NCBI GenBank assembly: GCA_963728285.1
Contig: CAVSJR010000004.1
Location: 62,001 to 126,000, forward strand
Origin: CAVSJR01 sp963728285
Lineage (GTDB): Bacteria; Actinomycetota; UBA4738; HRBIN12
Length of the DNA stretch: 64,000 nucleotides
Reading direction: 5' to 3'
Made by a program: the position numbers and the translations under genes. Below, piece by piece: positions 36,236 to 46,444 of the stretch. The notes below the pieces were generated by a model, which saw nothing but the letters and a program-made list of their open reading frames with translations, did not search any database and was not told the origin of the DNA. The stretch's first letter is position 1. Each line of letters opens with the position of its first letter.

Positions 36236-36241
36236 TAGCGT
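36236..36241 (+). promoter_or_regulatory. -10 box (TAGCGT), leaderless promoter
   Basis: TAGCGT ends six bases before GTG 36248 of the TlpA-like gene. Confidence 0.4.
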
Positions 36242-36247
36242 GGCCCC

Positions 36248-36769
36248 GTGCGTCGCATCGCCGCCCTGATGCTGCTTCTCGCGCTCGCCTCCGCGTCCGC
36301 CTGTACGCGTGATTCCGGCGCCTCGGAGTTCGGGACGGCGCGGCCCGCGTCCGGGCCACTCCCGCGCATCGAGGGCCCGACGCTTCAAGGAGGATCCTTC
36401 GGCCCGGCCGATTACCGGGGCCACGTGACCGTCGTGAACGTCTGGGCGACGTGGTGCTCGCCGTGCCGCCGCGAGCAGCCGGCGCTCCAAGCCGTCTGGG
36501 AGCGGACGCGCCGCACGGGGGTCGTCATGGTCGGCATCAACTACAACGACGACGCCGCTGCGGCCAGGGACTGGGTCGAGACGTTCGACGTCGGATACCC
36601 GAGCGTCTCCGACCCCGACGGGGCCGCCGCCGGCGACTTCGGCTTTCCCGGCCTGCCGGCGACCTACGTCGCGGACGCGACGGGCCGGCTTCGCTATCGG
36701 TTCTACGGCGAGGTCACGCAGAGCACGCTCGACCGAGTCCTGAGCGAGCTCGAGCCCTCGCCGGCCTGA
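36248..36769 (+). CDS. TlpA/ResA-like lipoprotein thioredoxin
   Basis: A 173-residue lipoprotein (lipobox ASASAC at about residue 19) with a thioredoxin domain: VNVWATWCSPCRREQPAL (CxxC active site), VGINYNDD and the cis-proline segment FGFPGLPATYV. ResA/TlpA-type proteins reduce apocytochrome c or oxidase copper-site thiols outside the membrane, fitting with CcdA, ResB and CcsB encoded upstream. Confidence 0.87.
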   Translation: MRRIAALMLLLALASASACTRDSGASEFGTARPASGPLPRIEGPTLQGGSFGPADYRGHVTVVNVWATWCSPCRREQPALQAVWERTRRTGVVMVGINYNDDAAAARDWVETFDVGYPSVSDPDGAAAGDFGFPGLPATYVADATGRLRYRFYGEVTQSTLDRVLSELEPSPA

Positions 36770-36780
36770 GGCGCCGGGAT

Positions 36781-36803
36781 CCGGCCGCCGACTCGGTGGC
36801 CGG
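36781..36803. terminator. Bidirectional terminator-like hairpin
   Basis: CCGGCC and GGCCGG flank an inner CCG-ACT-CGG, giving about ten base pairs with one G-T wobble and a 3-base loop. It lies between the converging tlpA-like and ctaA-ctaB genes. Confidence 0.5.
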
Positions 36804-36827
36804 GTCGGTCCGGTCCGCCGTTGGTCC

Positions 36828-38660
36828 TCAGGTGCGGGCGAGGACGAGCCCGTCGACGGCGACGGCGGCGAACAACAGCGCGAGATACAGGATGGAGAAC
36901 TTGAACAGGCGCATCGCGAGGGCGGGCGACGAGCTCCGCCACAACTGCATCGCCTTGTAGACGAACGTCCCGCCGAGCCCCACCGCCGTCAGGACGTAGA
37001 CGGGTCCCATCGCCGCGAGCGGTACGAGGACGAGGGTCGTCGCGAACAGGACGAGGGAGTAGACGAGGATCTGCCGGCGCGTCTCCACATCGCCGCGAAC
37101 CGCCGGCAGCATCGGGACGCCGGCCGAGGCGTAGTCGTCGGAGTAGCGCATGGCGAGCGCCCAGAAGTGCGGCGGGGTCCACACGAACACGATCGCGAAG
37201 AGCACGAGCGCCGGGATCCCCACCGTCCCGGTGACGGCGGCCCATCCGACCAGCGCGGGCACGGCTCCGGCCGCGCCGCCGATGACGATGTTCTGGGTGG
37301 TCGACCGCTTCAGCCACATCGTGTAGACGAAGACGTAGAAGCCGATCGCCGAGAGGGCGAGCGACGCCGCCAGCACGTTCACGGCCATGCTCAGGAAGAG
37401 GAACGAGGCGGCGCCCAGGATGAAGCCGAACCGCAGCGCTCGCTCGGGCGTGATTCGGTGGGCGGGAAGCGGTCGCCGGCGCGTGCGCTTCATGATCTCG
37501 TCGATATCGCGGTCGAGGTAGCAGTTGATCGCGTTGGCCGATCCGGCGGCGATGGTGCCCCCCGCCAGCGTGGCGAGGATCAGCCACGGGCTGGGCATGC
37601 CGCGCGCGGCGAGGATCATCGCGGGGACCGTCACGATGAGCAGGAGCACGATGATCCGCGGCTTCGTCAGCTGGACGTACGCCGTGATCGTCTCGCGCAC
37701 GGACCCGTCCTCGCCCGCCGCCGGCTCGCCCGTCCCGGCGCCGGCGGGCCCGAGCGGGTCGCCGTCCACGCGGGCGGCCGACCGCCTCGCGACGGCGGCC
37801 AGCGCGACGATGGTGCTCCAGATCAGCACCGAGAGTGCGACGTGGCCGACCACCGCCGCGGGCCGCAGGTGCGTCCACACGTTGGCCGCGCCGACGAGGA
37901 TCTGTCCCACGAACAGCGCGAGCGCCAGCGTCGAGAGCGCAACGAGGTCGCGCGATCGAGGCTCCATGGTCCGCGCGCGGATCGCGATCCACACGACGAG
38001 CAGAAACACGAACGCCGCCAGCACCCGGTGGACGAACATCGGGGTCGCCGCGCCGCCCAGGGTGGGTACGAGCCGCCCGTCCATGAGCGGCCAGTCGTCG
38101 AAGGCGAGGCCCGCGCCTCGGGCCCGGACGTAGGTGCCGACGAGCAGCAAGGCCCCCGTGGCCGCGGCCGTCCAGGTCGCCAGTCGCGCGAAGGATCGGT
38201 CGGATCCGGCCCGCCCGTCGTCCTGCGCCGCGGCCGGCTCCAGCGACGTGGCCGCGACGTAGACGACGTCCGCCACGAGCGCCAGCGCCGCCGCGAAATG
38301 GGCGGTCACCCACCAGGGGTCGAGGTCGGTCAGGACCACGATGCCGCCGAGCACGGCCTGCCCCAGCACGAGGGGGACGGCGGCGACTGCGGGCCACAGC
38401 AACCGCGGCGTTCGCCGATGATCTCGCACGGCGAAGAACGCCGTCGCCGACGCGAGCACCGTGACGACGAAGACGAGGAAGCGGTGGGAGAACTCGATCA
38501 GCGAGTGGATCGTCCCGCTCGGAAACAGCACGCCCGGGGTGCAGTTCGGCCACGTGGAGCAGCCGAGTCCGGAGTCGGTGCCGCGGACGAGGCCGCCCAC
38601 GCTGAATAGCAGGATCGTGACGCCTGCGGTGGCGACGGCGAGCTTTTGGAAACGGTTCAT
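36828..38660 (-). CDS. ctaBA: Fused haem A synthase-haem O synthase (CtaA-CtaB)
   Basis: A single uninterrupted 610-residue protein. The N-terminal 300 residues are a CtaA/COX15 haem A synthase (LVRGTDSGLGCSTWPNC with the paired cysteines, IEFSHRFLVF, TAHFAAALALV and VHRVLAAFVF histidines). A linker of about 30 residues (residues ~300-330, PLGPAGAGTGEP) leads to a CtaB/UbiA protohaem farnesyltransferase with NAINCYLDRDIDEIMKRTRRRP (NxxxDxxxD) and YSDDYASAGVPMLP. Both consecutive steps of haem B to O to A are thus on one chain, serving the caa3 oxidase encoded nearby. Divergent from the prenyl synthase gene. Confidence 0.9.
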   Translation of the reverse strand: MNRFQKLAVATAGVTILLFSVGGLVRGTDSGLGCSTWPNCTPGVLFPSGTIHSLIEFSHRFLVFVVTVLASATAFFAVRDHRRTPRLLWPAVAAVPLVLGQAVLGGIVVLTDLDPWWVTAHFAAALALVADVVYVAATSLEPAAAQDDGRAGSDRSFARLATWTAAATGALLLVGTYVRARGAGLAFDDWPLMDGRLVPTLGGAATPMFVHRVLAAFVFLLVVWIAIRARTMEPRSRDLVALSTLALALFVGQILVGAANVWTHLRPAAVVGHVALSVLIWSTIVALAAVARRSAARVDGDPLGPAGAGTGEPAAGEDGSVRETITAYVQLTKPRIIVLLLIVTVPAMILAARGMPSPWLILATLAGGTIAAGSANAINCYLDRDIDEIMKRTRRRPLPAHRITPERALRFGFILGAASFLFLSMAVNVLAASLALSAIGFYVFVYTMWLKRSTTQNIVIGGAAGAVPALVGWAAVTGTVGIPALVLFAIVFVWTPPHFWALAMRYSDDYASAGVPMLPAVRGDVETRRQILVYSLVLFATTLVLVPLAAMGPVYVLTAVGLGGTFVYKAMQLWRSSSPALAMRLFKFSILYLALLFAAVAVDGLVLART

Positions 38661-38722
38661 CGTGGCGGTGCGTCGGGCCCCGTCGAAGGGCGTGAGCTCA
38701 TCCTATCGTCCGGGGGCTGCGA

Positions 38723-38728
38723 TACGGT
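38723..38728 (+). promoter_or_regulatory. -10 box (TACGGT), leaderless promoter
   Basis: TACGGT ends six bases before ATG 38735 of the prenyl synthase gene. Confidence 0.4.
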
Positions 38729-38734
38729 TGGTGC

Positions 38735-39782
38735 ATGCGCGCACGCGCCGCCGGCGAACCCGTCACCGGGACGCCTCCCAGCCTTCAGGCCATCCGACCT
38801 CGGGTGGACGAGGAGCTTCGCACCTTCCTCGATCGGCAGCGGGCGGAGGTGGCGGGCGCGGACCCGCAGGCCGCGCCGCTCGTCGACGAGCTGATCAGGC
38901 TCGTCGCGGCGGGAGGAAAGCGGATTCGCCCGGCCATGTGCTACTGGGGCTACCGGGCGGGCGGCGGCGAGGACGACCGCCGGATCATTCGCGCCGCGGC
39001 GGCCCTGGAGCTGCTCCACACGTTCGCGATCATCCACGACGACGTCATGGACCGAAGCCCGGTGCGTCGCGGGGTGCCGGCGACGCACGAGCGACTCGCC
39101 GAGGAGCACCGTCGCCGGGCCCTCGAGGGAGACTCGGCCCATGCGGGCGTGTCGATCGCGATCCTCGCCGGGGACCTCGCCGCCGTGTACGCCGACCGCA
39201 TGTTCCTGGAGTCGGGATTCCCGCCCGAACGCCTCATGGAGCCGAAACGCCGGTACGACGCGATGCGGGTCGACATGGCCGCCGGCCAGTTCCTCGAGCT
39301 CACCTCCGGGGCGGACGTGGAGGAGCCGCTCGCGCGCCGGATCTCGTCGTTGAAGACCGGCAGCTACACGATCGGCGGCCCGCTGTTGATCGGCGCCGCC
39401 CTCGCCGGAGGCTCCCGGGAGCTCGACGAACGGCTGTCGAGGTACGCCGCCCCGCTGGGCGAGGCGTTTCAGGTGCGCGACGACGTGGCCGGCGTCCTGG
39501 AGGAGGAGGGTGACCTCGCGCAGCGCCGGCCGACGGTCGTGCTCGCCAAGGCCCGGGAGCTCGTGGAGCCCGGAGCGGCGCGAGGGGCTCGCCGTCCTCG
39601 GCCCGGCGGAGATGGCAGGGGCGATTCGGGCGAGCGGAGCCCTCGACGCCGCGATCGCGCACGTGAACGGGCTCGTGGACGAGGCGTTGACGGCGCTCTC
39701 GCTCGCGGGGCTCGCGGTCGAGCCCGCGACGGCGCTCGGGGAGCTCGCCGGGCTCGTCTCGATCGGGGATCCAACCCGATGA
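38735..39782 (+). CDS. Polyprenyl diphosphate synthase (divergent, one frame break)
   Basis: About 349 residues, isoprenyl diphosphate synthase family. The first aspartate-rich motif is intact (HDDVMDRSPVRRG), with GGKRIRPAM upstream and KTGSYTIGGPLLIGAALAG. The second motif reads RDDVAGVLEE, lacking the third aspartate (as in some actinobacterial members), and the loop after it is short compared with the usual GKP-containing stretch. An extra base near 39580 breaks the frame. It would make a C15-C20 or longer prenyl diphosphate, for carotenoid, quinone or archaeal-like lipid use. Overlaps the following gene by 4 bp. Confidence 0.8.
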
Positions 39783-40213
39783 TGGAGGCGGAGCTCACGC
39801 CGACGCTTCGCCGGACGTTCAGCGATCTGGCGGGCGCCTCCCTCGCGACCGTCGGGCCCGACGGCGCGCCGCACGTCGCGCCCGCGTGGTTCGTGTGGCG
39901 CGAGGACGCGATCTACCTCTCGACGCGGCGCGGCAGCCGGAGCTGGCTCAACGCGGAGCTCGACCCCCGCGTCTCCGTGGTCATCGACCGGGGCCACGAG
40001 TGGGCCGAGCTGTCCGGCGTTGTCCTCGAGGGCTCCGTCGAGGCGGTGCCGGCCGAGCAGGCCTCGATGCGGGCCACCATGTCGGCGTGGCACCAGAAGT
40101 ACCGTTCGCTGCTGTCGGGCGACGGCTTCGAGCGGTTCGCGAGATCGGTGCCGGAGCTGGGCTTCCTGAAGCTCGTCCCCGAGCGATTCGACACCTGGGA
40201 CCATCGCCTCTGA
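39779..40213 (+). CDS. PPOX-fold (FMN/F420-binding) protein
   Basis: A 144-residue split-barrel flavin-binding protein of the pyridoxamine-phosphate-oxidase/F420-dependent family: SLATVGPDGAPHVAPAWFVW, IYLSTRRGSRSWLNAELDPRVSVVID and VVLEGSVEAV. Actinobacterial members often bind F420 or FMN or haem; which one applies here is not clear. Starts 4 bp before the end of the prenyl synthase gene, so it is translated with it. Confidence 0.78.
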   Translation: MMEAELTPTLRRTFSDLAGASLATVGPDGAPHVAPAWFVWREDAIYLSTRRGSRSWLNAELDPRVSVVIDRGHEWAELSGVVLEGSVEAVPAEQASMRATMSAWHQKYRSLLSGDGFERFARSVPELGFLKLVPERFDTWDHRL

Positions 40214-40230
40214 CCTGCGGCGGAACGCTC

Positions 40231-40274
40231 GTTTGCCGACCTGTTGTCGACCCGTTGCCCACCCGTTGCCGACC
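40231..40274 (+). repeat. Four 11-bp tandem repeats upstream of the Rex-controlled promoter
   Basis: GTTTGCCGACC, TGTTGTCGACC, CGTTGCCCACC and CGTTGCCGACC follow one another without gap. The 11-bp period is close to one helical turn, so a protein bound to each unit would sit on the same DNA face. They end 35 bp before the first Rex box. Confidence 0.7.
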
Positions 40275-40308
40275 CGGGACCGTGGGTCTAGGCTGCGTAC
40301 GGGGCACC

Positions 40309-40361
40309 TTGTGAAGTTCTTCACGAGGTCGGGTAGCATCAGCTTGTGAAATTTTTCACAA
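40309..40361 (+). promoter_or_regulatory. Promoter with two Rex boxes before the menaquinone reductase gene
   Basis: Box 1, TTGTGAAGTTCTTCACGA (40309-40326), has one mismatch to the inverted repeat; box 2, TTGTGAAATTTTTCACAA (40344-40361), is perfect. Between them TAGCAT (40334-40339) can serve as a -10, with TTGTGA of box 1 as its -35 (19-bp spacer), so Rex would block both polymerase entry and escape. A ribosome-binding site GAGGGG and ATG 40379 follow. Confidence 0.8.
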
Positions 40362-40378
40362 GGTCGAGGGGCTGAGCA

Positions 40379-41636
40379 ATGGGGCCGCTGAGCGAATCGA
40401 TCGATACCGACGTCCTGATCGTGGGCGCCGGTCCGGGCGGATCGGCCGCCGCCTACTATCTCGCCCGATCCGGGCTCGACGTCACCGTCGTGGACAAGGC
40501 CGCCTTTCCCCGGGAGAAGGTGTGCGGCGACGGGCTCACCCCCCGCGGCGTCCGGGCGATGCTCAGGATGGGCATCGACCCCGACGATCCCGGCTTCGAG
40601 CGGGTGATCGGGCTGCGCGTGTATTCGCGCGACGCGAAGATCGAGCTGCGCTGGCCGGAGCTCGACGGGTTTCCCGACTACGGCCTGGTGCGAACGCGCC
40701 ACGACTTCGACGAGCTCCTCGTTCGACGGGCGGAGAAGGCGGGCGCCCGGGTGTACGAGCGAACGGAGGCCGTCGCGCCGGTCGCGACGGACGGATGGAT
40801 CACCGGTGCGAGGGTCCGCGACGCCGTGGATCGCGCGGCGCCCTTACGGGACGTCCGCGCGAGGTTCGTGCTCGCGGCGGACGGCGCGGCGTCGCGCTTC
40901 GCCTCCCAGGCCGGCGTGCGGCGCGACGCGACGCGGCCGCTCGGCATCGCCGCCAGGCGCTACTTCCGGGTCGAGCGGCGGCCCGGGACCGTGGTTCGAG
41001 TCCTGGCTGGACCTGTGGGAGGGCGATCTGCTCCTGCCGGGCTACGGCTGGCTGTTCCCCCTCTCGGACGGGACGCTCAACCTCGGCGCCGGGATGCTGA
41101 ACACGTTCAAGGGCTTCAAGGACATCTCCGCGCAGCGGCTCTTCGATGCCTTCGTGGCCATGCTGCCGCCCGACTGGAGGATCGGCGAGGAGACGGCCGA
41201 GGGGCGCGTGCTCTCCGGTCCGCTGCCGATGGGGTTCAACCGCACGCCGGTGGCGCAGCCGGGCCTGCTCGTGCTCGGCGACGCGGCGGGGATCGTGAAC
41301 CCGTTCAACGGGGAGGGGATCGCCTACGCGATGGAATCGGCCGAGGTCGCGGCGGAGCTCGTGCACGACGCGCTGATCGCCGACCGGCCCGGGATCGCGA
41401 TGATGTATCCGACGGTGCTGCGGGAGCGCTACGGCCGCTACTTCTCGATGGGCCGCGGGTTCGCGCGAGCGATCGGGCATCCGGCGATCATGCGGACGTC
41501 GACGAGGTTCCTGCTTCCCAACCGGACCGTGATGAAGTTTGCCCTCCGGGTGCTGGGGAACCTGACCGACGGCGTGGGCGGCGGGACGCAGGACAAGCTG
41601 ATGTACGCGCTCGAGCGGCTCGGACGAGCGGCATGA
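40379..41636 (+). CDS. Geranylgeranyl reductase family (MenJ-like), one frame break
   Basis: About 419 residues, FAD-dependent. N-terminal dinucleotide motif DVLIVGAGPGGSAAAYYLA, then KVCGDGLTPRG, VRTRHDFDELL, and the FAD-binding LVLGDAAGIVNPFNGEGI. The PGYGWLFPLSDGTLNLGAG core is typical of the family. An extra base near 40992 breaks the frame. Related enzymes reduce the prenyl chain of menaquinone (MenJ in mycobacteria) or archaeal-type lipids; position before nuo and behind Rex boxes favours menaquinone. ATG 40379 has GAGGGG. Confidence 0.83.
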
Positions 41637-41645
41637 CGACGACGA

Positions 41646-41651
41646 TAGGAT
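41646..41651 (+). promoter_or_regulatory. -10 box (TAGGAT) before nuoA1, leaderless
   Basis: TAGGAT ends six bases before GTG 41658, giving nuo1 its own promoter in addition to read-through from the reductase gene. Confidence 0.5.
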
Positions 41652-41657
41652 TCGCGC

Positions 41658-42114
41658 GTGCTCGCTGATTACCTCCCGATCGTCATCCTCCTCGCGCTGG
41701 CGCTGGCGTTCGGCGTCCTGTCGATGGTGGTCTCCAGGCTCTTCCGTCCCCATCACCCCACGCCGGTGAAGCTGTCCGCCTACGAGTGCGGGATCGAGCC
41801 CGAGCGCCTGCCCGAGGGCGAGCGGTTCTCCGTGAAGTTCTACCTCGTCGCGATGCTGTTCATCATCTTCGACGTGGAGACGATCTTCCTGTTCGTGTGG
41901 GCCATCTCGCTCCGCGCGCTCGGCATCTTCGGGCTGCTCACGATGGCCGTGTTCATCGCGCTGCTGTTCGTGGTCGAGGCGTACGTCTGGATGAAGGGCG
42001 GGTTCGAATGGGAGCGGCCGCCGCGCCGGCCGCTCACGCCTCGCGACGCCGGGCTCAGGCTCGCGCCCGACGATCGGGACGATCCGTACGAGCGGGGAAG
42101 GGAGGCGGCCGCCC

Positions 42115-42125
<11 letters not shown>
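41658..42125 (+). CDS. nuoA: NADH-quinone oxidoreductase subunit A
   Basis: 155 residues, three helices with the conserved loop [12 protein letters not shown] between helices 1 and 2 and [18 protein letters not shown] with the key acidic residues. The hydrophilic C-terminal tail (from about residue 118) is longer than usual. Membrane arm subunit at the junction with the quinone site. Overlaps nuoB by 11 bp. Confidence 0.94.
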
Positions 42126-42641
<516 letters not shown>

Positions 42642-42645
<4 letters not shown>

Positions 42646-43136
42646 GCGTCGCGGAGCTCGCCGAGCGCGTGCGCTCGCACTACGAGGACGTCGTCGTGGC
42701 GCGCGACGAGGTGACGGTGCTGGTGGAGGGGGAGCGGCTGCTGGATGCGGTCGCCTTCCTTCGCGACGATCCGGCGCTCGCGTTCGACGTGCTCTTGAGC
42801 GTCACCGCCACGCACTGGCCCGACCGGGTCCCGACCTTCTGGGTGTCGTCCGAGCTGTTGTCCGCGCGGCACCTGCACCGGATCCGCGTGAAGGTAGCGG
42901 CCGACGGCGTCGACCCGCACGTGCCCTCGCTCACGCCGCTGTACCCCGCGGCGGACTGGCACGAGCGCGAGGCGTTCGACTTCTACGGGGTGATCTTCGA
43001 CGGTCACCCGGAACTCACCCGCATCCTGCTCCCGGACGATTGGGAGGGCTACCCGCTTCGCAAGACCGAGGAGCTCGGCGGCGTGAACACCCAGTACAAG
43101 GGGGCATTCATCCCCCCGGTGGACAAGCGGCTGTGA
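42642..43136 (+). CDS. nuoC: NADH-quinone oxidoreductase subunit C
   Basis: 164 residues, 30-kDa subunit family. Signature [21 protein letters not shown] and [12 protein letters not shown] present. The C-terminus includes a short [14 protein letters not shown] extension. Structural subunit of the peripheral arm. GTGA overlap with nuoD. Confidence 0.94.
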
Positions 43137-44523
43137 GCGACCCGACGCGGCGCGGCACGGCGGAGGAGGGCTGGGTGAATCCGGCCCCCGCCGAGGGCGA
43201 GCGCGCGCTCGCCATCGACGCCGAACGCAGGGACGAGATCGACGCGGACGTGCGCCCCGCGGACGCGGACATACAGGCTCCCGGCCAGCCGGCCGAGCTG
43301 CGGCAGGAGACCATGATCATCAACATGGGGCCTCAGCACCCCTCGACGCACGGGGTGCTCCGCCTGGTCCTGGAGCTCGACGGGGAGTACGTCGTCTCCG
43401 CCCGCCCCGTGATCGGCTACCTGCACACCGGCATCGAGAAGAACTGCGAGTACCGCACCTGGCAGCAGGGCGTCACGCTGGTCACGAGGGCCGACTACCT
43501 GTGCCCGGTGCACAACGAGCTCGCGTACTGCCTCGCGGTCGAGCGCCTCCTCGGGATCGAGGCACCCGCTCGGGCGCAGGTGCTGCGCGTGTTCGTCAAC
43601 GAGCTGATCCGGATCGCCTCGCACCTGGTGTGGCTCGCGACGAGCTGCCTGGAGCTCGGGGCCGTCTCGGTCATGCTCTACGGCTTTCGCGAGCGCGAGC
43701 AGATCCTCGACATCATGGAGATGATCACCGGCCTTCGGCTGAACCACTCCTACATCAGGGTCGGCGGCACGATCATGGACCTGCCCGAGGGCGCGGAGCG
43801 CAGGACCCGCCAGTTCCTCGCCGAGATGCCGGGGCGCATCGATGAATACGAGTCGATCCTCTCGGACAACCCGATCTGGCTGGAGCGCAACCGCGGCGTC
43901 GGCTACCTGACCGCCGAGGACGCGCTCGCGCTGGGGGTCACCGGGCCGCCGCTCCGGGCGGCCGGCGTCGCGATGGACGTCCGCAAGGATCGCCCGTACA
44001 GCGGGTACGAGACCTACGACTTCGACGTCGTCACGCGCACGGAATCCGACTGCTACGCGCGCTTCGAGGTGCGCTTCGGCGAGATGCGGGAGTCGCTGCG
44101 CATCATCTCGCAGTGCCTCGAGCGCCTGCACGAGACGCCGGGGCCGATCATGGTGCAGGACACGAGGGTCGCGTGGCCGGCGCAGCTCGAGGTCGGCCCC
44201 GACGGCATCGGCAACTCCGAGGCCTACGTCAAGCACATCATGGAGGAGTCGATGGAGGCCCTCATCAACCACTTCAAGATGGTCACCCAGGGCTTCCGCG
44301 TTCCTCCCGGAGAGGTGTATCAGCCGGTGGAGTCGGCCCGCGGCGAGCTCGGCCTCTACGTGGTCTCCGACGGCGATCACACGTCCCGTATCGCGTCAAG
44401 ATCCGCGATCCGTCGTTCTCCAACCTGCAGGCCGCGCCGATCCTGCTCGAGGGCGGCCTCATCGCGGACGCGATCGCGTGCATCGCGAGCATGGACCCCG
44501 TCATGGGCGGGGTGGACCGCTGA
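43133..44523 (+). CDS. nuoD: NADH-quinone oxidoreductase subunit D (one frame break)
   Basis: About 463 residues. The first 60 are a hydrophilic extension; the family core begins at [20 protein letters not shown], with [15 protein letters not shown] and [15 protein letters not shown] base is missing near 44393 (expected [14 protein letters not shown] follows). It houses the quinone-binding pocket with NuoB. The only nuoD in this window. Start GTG 43133; its stop overlaps nuoE by one base. Confidence 0.93.
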
Positions 44524-45085
44524 TGCCGGTCTTCTCCGCGGAGCTGCGCGAGCAGGCGGAGCGCGTCAAGGCGCGCTATCCGGCCGGGCGCGAGCGCTCG
44601 GCGATCCTTCCCTTGCTCTATCTGGCGCAGTCGGTGGAGGGAAGCGTGACGCGCGAGGGGCTGCGCGAGGTCGCCGACCTCCTCGGGCTGACGACGGCGG
44701 AGGTCGAGGCCGTCGCGACGTTCTACACGATGCTGCGGGTGCGACCGACCGGCAAGCACCTGATCTCGATCTGCACGAACCTCTCGTGCGCGGTGCTCGG
44801 CGCGCGCGAGCTCTTCGATCGGGCCCACGAGGCGCTCGGGCCGCAGAGCGAGGACGCGACGCCCGACGGGATGTTCTCCCTCCACGAGGAGGAGTGCCTC
44901 GGCGCGTGCGACGCGGCGCCGGTCGTGCAGATCGACTTCTCCAACCACGACCGGGTCACGCAGGAGGGTCTGCTCGAGATGATCGAGCAGCTCCGCCGCG
45001 GCGAGACGCCCGAGCCGTCGCGGGGGACCGCGGCTCAGGACTTTCGGGATGCCTCCCGCATCCTCGCCGGGCTCGGAGGCGGCGA

Positions 45086-45089
<4 letters not shown>
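44523..45089 (+). CDS. nuoE: NADH-quinone oxidoreductase subunit E
   Basis: 188 residues, thioredoxin-like [2Fe-2S] subunit (N1a): [11 protein letters not shown] and [11 protein letters not shown] provide the four cysteines. Passes or buffers electrons next to the FMN of NuoF. GTGA overlap with nuoF. Confidence 0.94.
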
Positions 45090-46440
<1,351 letters not shown>

Positions 46441-46444
<4 letters not shown>

